Part shown: positions 59,336 through 64,000 of the stretch, in pieces
How positions within the stretch are numbered: position 1 is the stretch's first letter
Layout: each line of letters starts with the position of its first letter
Origin: Salinimicrobium sp049680855
GTDB lineage: Bacteria; Bacteroidota; Bacteroidia; Flavobacteriales; Flavobacteriaceae
Assembly (NCBI RefSeq): GCF_049680855.1
Contig: NZ_JBMPGS010000005.1
Coordinates: forward strand, 124,001-188,000
Reading direction: 5' to 3'
DNA: 64,000 nucleotides
Translations under genes and position numbers: made by a program
The notes under the pieces: model-generated
What the model was told of the DNA's origin: nothing
The model's input: the letters and a program-made list of their open reading frames with translations, nothing else
The model's database searches: none

Positions 59336-61030
59336 ATGAAAAACTTATATACAACAATTTTAACCATACTTATTGTAGGGGTATCGGGATTCGCACAGAA
59401 TGCCAATATCAAGAAAGCCGACAAGCTTTTCCTTAAAAGGGCCTACATTGATGCTGCGCAGGAGTACCGCCAAGCGGCAGATAAGACCCAGCACATCCTT
59501 CAGAATCTTGGTGACGCTTATTTTTACACCAATCAAATGGATGATGCAGCAAAGACTTACCGTCTTCTTTTTCTAAGACACGAAGGTGAAGTTGAGCCGG
59601 TTTATAAATTCAGATTTTCTCATGCCCTAAGAGCTATGGGAGAAAATGAAGAAGCAGCCGAATATCTTTCTGATTATTTAGGAAAAGAAGTTGATTTTGA
59701 AGAGTGGGAAAATCAGTTGGACACAACAGTAGCTCACACTTATACTACAAACCAGGTGATGCAGAATGCTGCATCATCAGACTTCGGTATTTCATTTATG
59801 GGAGACCGCGTAGTATTTGCTTCTACAAGAAACCAGGACAGACCAATTTATTTATGGAACAAAAAGCCATATTTAGATCTTTATGTAGCCGATATTTCTG
59901 AAGATGGTACTTTGAGCAACGTTTCTCTTTTTGGAGATGAAATCAATACCGATACTCACGAAAGTTCTGCTGCCTTTTCTGAAGATGGTCAGGTAATGTT
60001 CTTTGACCGTACAAATGACCGAAGAGTTAAAACCGACTGGTCTGAAGTGCCTGTGGCAACTATTAGTATATACCGTGCCGAAATGGTAGATGGTGAGTGG
60101 GATAACATTGAAGCACTTCCTTTTGCAAGCGATCAGTACTCTATTGAACACCCAACTCTTAGTCAGGATGGAACGAAGCTTTACTTTGCCAGTGATATGC
60201 CTGGATCTTTGGGATCATTCGATATCTACAGTGTAGATGTTAATGCAGACGGTACCTTTGGAGAACCGGTTAACCTTGGTCCAAACGTAAACACTCCCGA
60301 AAGAGAGCAGTTCCCTTACATTTCTAACGACGGAGTTTTATACTTTGCTTCCAACGGCCGTCTAGGTTTTGGAAATCTTGATATCTACCGAAGTGAAATG
60401 GAGAATGGAACTTTTTCAGAAGCAGAAAACCTTGGAAACTCTCTTAACAGTGAATTCGATGATTTCGCTTTTGTATTAAAAGAAGGAGAAGCTGAAGAAA
60501 AAGGATACCTTGCTTCTAACAGAAGAGGCTCTGACAATCTTTATGCATTCACCCGCACAGAATATGAAAAGCCGGTATTGCCGAGCGAAATCAGCGAAAT
60601 AAATCCTGAAACCGGAAGAAGACAGATCGCGAACGTAGGAAACATTTACTTTGATTTTGATAAAGCGACTATCAAGCCAGAATCTGAGCCAACACTTAAC
60701 CGTGTTGCAGAGATCATGAAGAATTATCCAATGCTTAATATCGAAATTGGATCTCACGCAGATGCACGAGGACCTGACCAGTACAACATGGATCTTTCTC
60801 AAAGACGTGCAGAATCTACTCTTGAGTATCTTGTATCTCAAGGAATCAGCAGAAATAGATTGATGCCTAAAGGATATGGTGAAGAAGTACCGTTAAATGA
60901 TTGTACTCAACCAACAGGTTGTACAAACGAGCAGTATGCAAAAAACCGTAGAAGTGAGTTCACAGAAGTAGGTAGCGACAATCCTTACTTCCAGGACAAA
61001 CCTGAAGCGCAACAAGAAGATAACAATTAA
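59336..61030 (+). CDS. OmpA family protein with TPR-like and PD40 repeats
   Basis: A 564-residue exported protein. Signal MKNLYTTILTILIVGVSGFA; a TPR-like N-terminal part (ADKLFLKRAYIDAAQEYRQA and the next helices); a central set of WD40/PD40-type blades (YSIEHPTLSQDGTKLYFASD, EREQFPYISNDGVLYFASNG); and a C-terminal OmpA peptidoglycan-binding domain (NIYFDFDKATIKPESEPTLN, IGSHADARGPDQYNMDLSQR, RAESTLEYL). It probably links the outer-membrane adhesin/PorP complex to the peptidoglycan. The domain order matches proteins found beside PorP/SprF genes in Bacteroidota. Confidence 0.93.
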   Translation: MKNLYTTILTILIVGVSGFAQNANIKKADKLFLKRAYIDAAQEYRQAADKTQHILQNLGDAYFYTNQMDDAAKTYRLLFLRHEGEVEPVYKFRFSHALRAMGENEEAAEYLSDYLGKEVDFEEWENQLDTTVAHTYTTNQVMQNAASSDFGISFMGDRVVFASTRNQDRPIYLWNKKPYLDLYVADISEDGTLSNVSLFGDEINTDTHESSAAFSEDGQVMFFDRTNDRRVKTDWSEVPVATISIYRAEMVDGEWDNIEALPFASDQYSIEHPTLSQDGTKLYFASDMPGSLGSFDIYSVDVNADGTFGEPVNLGPNVNTPEREQFPYISNDGVLYFASNGRLGFGNLDIYRSEMENGTFSEAENLGNSLNSEFDDFAFVLKEGEAEEKGYLASNRRGSDNLYAFTRTEYEKPVLPSEISEINPETGRRQIANVGNIYFDFDKATIKPESEPTLNRVAEIMKNYPMLNIEIGSHADARGPDQYNMDLSQRRAESTLEYLVSQGISRNRLMPKGYGEEVPLNDCTQPTGCTNEQYAKNRRSEFTEVGSDNPYFQDKPEAQQEDNN

Positions 61031-61054
61031 TCATCTTCACTAACCAACCAATTG

Positions 61055-61084
61055 AAAAGGCTCCGAAACATCGGAGCCTTTTTT
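61055..61084. terminator. Intrinsic terminator after the adhesin operon
   Basis: AAAAGGCTCCGA, loop AACA, TCGGAGCCTTTT with a T run; stem of 12 pairs. It may also serve the convergent DUF4136 gene. Confidence 0.9.
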
Positions 61085-61098
61085 ATTGCTGTATATTC

Positions 61099-61113
61099 GA
61101 AAATGGCATTTTG
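61099..61113. repeat. Palindrome GAAAATGGCATTTTG, member of a dispersed set
   Basis: Between the adhesin-operon terminator and the stop of the DUF4136 gene, 10 bases past the latter. Confidence 0.5.
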
Positions 61114-61123
61114 ATAATAATTT

Positions 61124-61645
61124 TTAATCTTCGGGAGGATAACCTTCCAAAGCTTTTTTAACGATCTTCTGAAAACGTTCCTGTCTTTCTTCCGGCGAAG
61201 CATCAGGGTCAAATTTAGCCTCCACAACTGCCTGCCAAACCAGTGCATCCTCTTCTACATCAATAAAATCAAAGGTGAGCTTCAGAAAAGTCTTTGGACC
61301 ACCCAATGGAATACCTCCGGAAACACCCACCCCCACATTTCTACCGGTGCCGCCTATTCCAACTCCTAAACTGTTTCGGCTTTGTTCCTGAAACTGTTCT
61401 GTAGCTATATTAATATAGAGTTGCGGAGAAGAAACCTCGGAAAAACCCCTTTTTTGAAGCGTTTCTTGAAGAGCCCTTACCAGTCGGTCTTCATCAAGCT
61501 GACTTAGATTGGTCTGGAAATCTGGAAATAATTTATAAGTAGAATACTGCTTGAAATTTACCTGCTGGTCATAATCATACACTACACGTGGCGCATTACA
61601 GGCCGCAAAAAGGAGCAAAAAGAAAAGAGCTTTTAGAAGTCGCAT
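61124..61645 (-). CDS. DUF4136 domain lipoprotein
   Basis: A 173-residue lipoprotein: MRLLKALFFLLLFAAC with lipobox FAAC (Cys16). The DUF4136 features are VVYDYDQQVNFKQYSTYKLF near the start and RLVRALQETLQKRGFSEVSS, followed by a glycine-rich turn (GVGIGGTGRNVGVGVSGG) and a C-terminal FQKIVKKALEGYPPED. I use the ATG at 61645; the frame extends 8 codons further to 61669. Function of the family is unknown. It lies 51 bases after obgE. Confidence 0.85.
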   Translation of the reverse strand: MRLLKALFFLLLFAACNAPRVVYDYDQQVNFKQYSTYKLFPDFQTNLSQLDEDRLVRALQETLQKRGFSEVSSPQLYINIATEQFQEQSRNSLGVGIGGTGRNVGVGVSGGIPLGGPKTFLKLTFDFIDVEEDALVWQAVVEAKFDPDASPEERQERFQKIVKKALEGYPPED

Positions 61646-61696
61646 CGGTTTTTCTATGAAAAGCAGCAAAAACCATCCCGATTTTAACTCAATACC

Positions 61697-62710
61697 TTAA
61701 ACCTCTTCAGCTTCAATATTGAGCATTTCCCAAAGTCTATCTTTGAGCTGCGTTAAACCCTGTTGCGCAACAGAAGAGATGAACATAAATGGAGTATCCA
61801 GGTTCTTGTCCAGTTCCTCTTTTAGCTCGTTTTTCAATTCTTCATCCAGCATGTCACTTTTGGAGATCGCAATAAGCCTGTCTTTATCCAGCATTTCTGG
61901 ATTATATCGTCGAAGTTCGTCCAGCAAAATTTCATACTGCTCCACGATGTCTGCAGCATCTGCAGGGATCAAAAATAATAAAGTAGAATTTCGTTCTATG
62001 TGACGCAAAAAGCGGTGGCCTATCCCCTTCCCTTCGGCAGCTCCTTCTATAATCCCGGGTATGTCGGCAACAACAAAGGTCTTGAAATCCCTGTACTGTA
62101 CAATTCCCAGGTTGGGCTTTAGTGTGGTGAATTCATAATCTGCGATCTTAGGCTTGGCAGCAGTAATTACTGACAGTAAAGTGGATTTCCCTGCATTTGG
62201 AAAACCTACCAGGCCCACATCTGCAAGAATCTTTAGCTCCAGGGTGATATCCTGCTCTTCCCCGGGAATTCCCGGTTGCGCATAGCGCGGCGTTTGATTT
62301 GTAGAAGATTTGAAATGCCAGTTCCCCTGGCCTCCTTTCCCACCTTCAGCAATTACAATCTCCTGGCCGTCTTCCGTTATTTCATGCAGGATCTTCTGGG
62401 TTTCCGTCTCGCGAATCACAGTTCCCAAAGGGACTTCAATATACTGATCTTCCCCATCACCGCCTGTGCTTCGCTGCTTCCCACCATGTTCTCCATGTCC
62501 GGCTTTGATGTGCCTCTTGAATTTTAGATGAAACAAGGTCCAGAGGTTTTTATTGCCACGCAAAATTACGTGTCCGCCACGCCCACCGTCACCACCATCG
62601 GGTCCTCCTTTGGCGATATATTTTTCACGGTGCAGGTGCGCAGATCCTTTTCCGCCGTTTCCGGAGGAAATGTGAATTTTTACGTAGTCAACAAAATTCC
62701 CTTCTGTCAT
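61697..62710 (-). CDS. obgE: GTPase Obg (ribosome assembly and stress control)
   Basis: Essential GTPase acting in 50S maturation and the stringent response. The glycine-rich OBG domain (about 1-158; SGNGGKGSAHLHREKYIAKG, GGPDGGDGGRGGHVIL) is followed by the G domain: P-loop GFPNAGKST (169-177), switch II VADIPGIIEGAAEGKGIGHR and the NKxD variant AISKSDML. 337 residues. No C-terminal OCT domain, as usual for this phylum. It begins 37 bases after the hpt-adk gene and is probably cotranscribed. Confidence 0.97.
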   Translation of the reverse strand: MTEGNFVDYVKIHISSGNGGKGSAHLHREKYIAKGGPDGGDGGRGGHVILRGNKNLWTLFHLKFKRHIKAGHGEHGGKQRSTGGDGEDQYIEVPLGTVIRETETQKILHEITEDGQEIVIAEGGKGGQGNWHFKSSTNQTPRYAQPGIPGEEQDITLELKILADVGLVGFPNAGKSTLLSVITAAKPKIADYEFTTLKPNLGIVQYRDFKTFVVADIPGIIEGAAEGKGIGHRFLRHIERNSTLLFLIPADAADIVEQYEILLDELRRYNPEMLDKDRLIAISKSDMLDEELKNELKEELDKNLDTPFMFISSVAQQGLTQLKDRLWEMLNIEAEEV

Positions 62711-62739
62711 GCTCTTCTTCTTTTTCTAAAAATTTTCAG

Positions 62740-62757
62740 CAAAAATGCTATTTTTTG
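62740..62757. repeat. Palindrome-like CAAAAATGCTATTTTTTG, member of a dispersed set
   Basis: It overlaps the end of the hpt-adk reading frame and the obgE spacer; it is an imperfect form of the 11793 element. Confidence 0.4.
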
Positions 62758-63860
62758 ATCTTATCTATTACTTCGCTCAATCGCTCGGTGATTTCGGTAA
62801 TGGTTCCCTCACCATCAACGCCGAAATATTTATCCTGTTTTAGGTAAAACTGCTTCAAAATAGCGGTTTCTTCATAATACACCCTAATTCGCTTCCTAAT
62901 AACTTCTTCATTTGCATCATCTGGTCTCCCTGAAGTTTTTCCTCTTTCTAACAGTCGCTGCACCAACACCTCATCATCTACTTCAAGAGCAACCATAGCG
63001 CTTACTTCGGTATCGTGTTCCTGTAACAGTTCTGCTAAAGCTTCTGCCTGGGCAACAGTTCTTGGAAAACCGTCAAAGATGAAACCTTTTCCGTTTATAT
63101 CTTTTTCAACCTCGGCGCGTAACATATTAATTGTCACCTCATCTGGCACCAACTGACCTTTATCCATATAGGATTTTGCCAAAGTACCAAGTTCTGTGGC
63201 ATTTTTGATGTTATACCTAAACACATCACCTGTCGAGATATGCTTTAGTTCATATTTATCCTTCAGAATGGTTGCCTGTGTTCCTTTCCCGGCACCAGGA
63301 GGGCCGAATAACACCAAGTTTGTCATGTTGCTTTCTTTAAGTTTATATACTTGCCTAAGGTTTCTTCCTAATCCGTCGTAATCCAATCCGTAGCCTACAA
63401 TAAAATCATTTGGAATTTCTATTCCCACATAATCTATTGACAGAGGCTTTTTATAAGCCTCCGGTTTATAGAAAAGGGTAACAATTTTTGACTTTTTTAC
63501 TTTTTCAGCTTTTAAGATCCTGTCAATGCTTTCCAGCGTATTCCCGGTATCCACAATGTCTTCAATGACAATTACCGTTCTGCCTTCTAGGGGCTGCGTA
63601 AGTCCTAATAAGGTATCCACATTTCCTGTGGTTCCGGTTCCTTCATACGAGCTCAACTTGACAAAATTTACCTCACAATCTCCTTCAAATCTTTTGATAA
63701 GTTCAGCAGCGAAGAGAAAAGCACCGTTTAAAATACCTAAAAAAACAGGTTTTTCATCCCTGTATTCTTCATTGATCTTTTGCGCCAGCTCTTCTATAGC
63801 CGATGTGATCTCGGTTTCAGAAATAAATGGAGTAAATTTTAAATCGTGTAGTTGCACCAA
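62748..63860 (-). CDS. Hypoxanthine phosphoribosyltransferase - adenylate kinase fusion
   Basis: One 370-codon frame contains two enzymes. Residues 1-178 are a type I phosphoribosyltransferase (VKLSSYEGTGTTGNV, the PRPP loop VIVIEDIVDTGNTLESIDRI, FIVGYGLDYDGLGRNLRQVY), which makes IMP or GMP from the base. Residues 179-370 are a short-type adenylate kinase: P-loop FGPPGAGKGT, ISTGDVFRYN, FIFDGFPRTVAQAEAL, and a short lid with GKTSGRPDDANEEVIRKRI. The join YKLKESNMTNLVLF has no linker, and the original Adk methionine (Met179, ATG at 63326) is retained, so separate Adk synthesis from an internal start is possible. The first start in frame is TTG (63860), then GTG (63857); no ATG is available. 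Confidence 0.93.
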   Translation of the reverse strand: MVQLHDLKFTPFISETEITSAIEELAQKINEEYRDEKPVFLGILNGAFLFAAELIKRFEGDCEVNFVKLSSYEGTGTTGNVDTLLGLTQPLEGRTVIVIEDIVDTGNTLESIDRILKAEKVKKSKIVTLFYKPEAYKKPLSIDYVGIEIPNDFIVGYGLDYDGLGRNLRQVYKLKESNMTNLVLFGPPGAGKGTQATILKDKYELKHISTGDVFRYNIKNATELGTLAKSYMDKGQLVPDEVTINMLRAEVEKDINGKGFIFDGFPRTVAQAEALAELLQEHDTEVSAMVALEVDDEVLVQRLLERGKTSGRPDDANEEVIRKRIRVYYEETAILKQFYLKQDKYFGVDGEGTITEITERLSEVIDKIKK

Positions 63861-63882
63861 AACAGAATTATTTTTTGGGAAA

Positions 63883-63890
63883 CAAAGATA
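63883..63890 (-). promoter_or_regulatory. -7 promoter element of the hpt-adk / obgE transcript
   Basis: TATCTTTG on the minus strand, an exact match, 22 bases upstream of the TTG start. No TTTG at the ideal distance; the nearest are at 11 and 25 bases. Confidence 0.5.
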
Positions 63891-63967
63891 CGTATTCCAT
63901 TCAAACTCACCGGGTCAAAAAAAGCACATTTCCCGCGGATTATTTCTGCTTTTAAATCTTAATAAAT

Positions 63968-63975
63968 TATTTTTG
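63968..63975 (+). promoter_or_regulatory. -7 promoter element for a gene leaving the window
   Basis: TATTTTTG, exact TAnnTTTG, 15 bases before an ATG at 63991, with TTCTG near the -33 position. Confidence 0.45.
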
Positions 63976-63990
63976 CTAAAACCTGAATTT

Positions 63991-64000
63991 ATGACCAACT
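63991..64000 (+). CDS. Possible start of a gene running off the right edge
   Basis: ATG ACC AAC T follows a good -7 element. Only three codons are inside the window, so nothing can be said about the product. It would diverge from hpt-adk. Confidence 0.3.

Overview
The window is from a member of the Bacteroidota, most likely family Flavobacteriaceae (Gramella, Salegentibacter or Zunongwangia type; I do not name a species). The signs are two SusC/RagA receptors and a SusD, a type B type-IX-secretion adhesin followed by PorP/SprF and OmpA-family genes, promoters of the Bacteroidota form (TTTG and TAnnTTTG), no Shine-Dalgarno sites, zinc-free S14 and L36, and no tuf in the str operon.

Layout. 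1-2492: 5' part of a SusC receptor on the minus strand, running off the left edge. 2632-8888: plus-strand run with a PBP4-like peptidase, an LD-carboxypeptidase, a lipoprotein, RluF, a Rho-N-like small protein, a VOC protein, an AI-2E-type permease and a DUF1232 protein. 8966-16538: mostly minus strand with folD, a four-helix-bundle gene, ffh, argS, a small membrane protein, and the pair ctlX / DDAH-like amidinohydrolase. 16740-20798: gltA, eno, carA. 20938-37974: one continuous minus-strand block holding the fused str, S10, spc and alpha ribosomal operons (rpsL to rplQ), including rpmJ, with a textbook promoter before rpsL. 38488-43306: divergent SusC/SusD pair. 43377-53248: rlmB, rhomboid protease, rarA, then a minus-strand chain radC - polysaccharide deacetylase - yjjG - lipoprotein - DUF5723 barrel - periplasmic protein, then mpl. 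53593-61030: 1589-residue repeat adhesin, PorP/SprF and OmpA genes. 61124-63860: DUF4136 lipoprotein, obgE and an hpt-adk fusion. A further gene begins at 63991.

How it fits together. The centre is housekeeping: translation (ribosomal proteins, EF-G, IF-1, RNA polymerase alpha, SecY, Ffh, ArgS), central carbon (citrate synthase, enolase) and nucleotide or one-carbon supply (CarA, FolD, Hpt-Adk). The flanks are envelope and surface functions typical of gliding, polymer-degrading flavobacteria.

Most notable. (1) A single N at 16730 separates two identical 124-bp copies of the gltA 3' end; this is almost certainly an unmerged contig overlap. (2) Hypoxanthine phosphoribosyltransferase and adenylate kinase form one ORF. 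(3) The adhesin carries four nearly identical 255-bp tandem repeats. (4) A short palindrome close to CAAAAATGnCATTTTTG recurs beside gene ends. (5) Three spacers inside the ribosomal block (before rplC, rpsH and rpsD) hold hairpins that could be autoregulatory. (6) A four-helix-bundle cassette with short direct repeats lies between folD and ffh. I found no CRISPR array, phage, insertion sequence, tRNA or rRNA, and no clear candidate for an entirely new multi-gene system.
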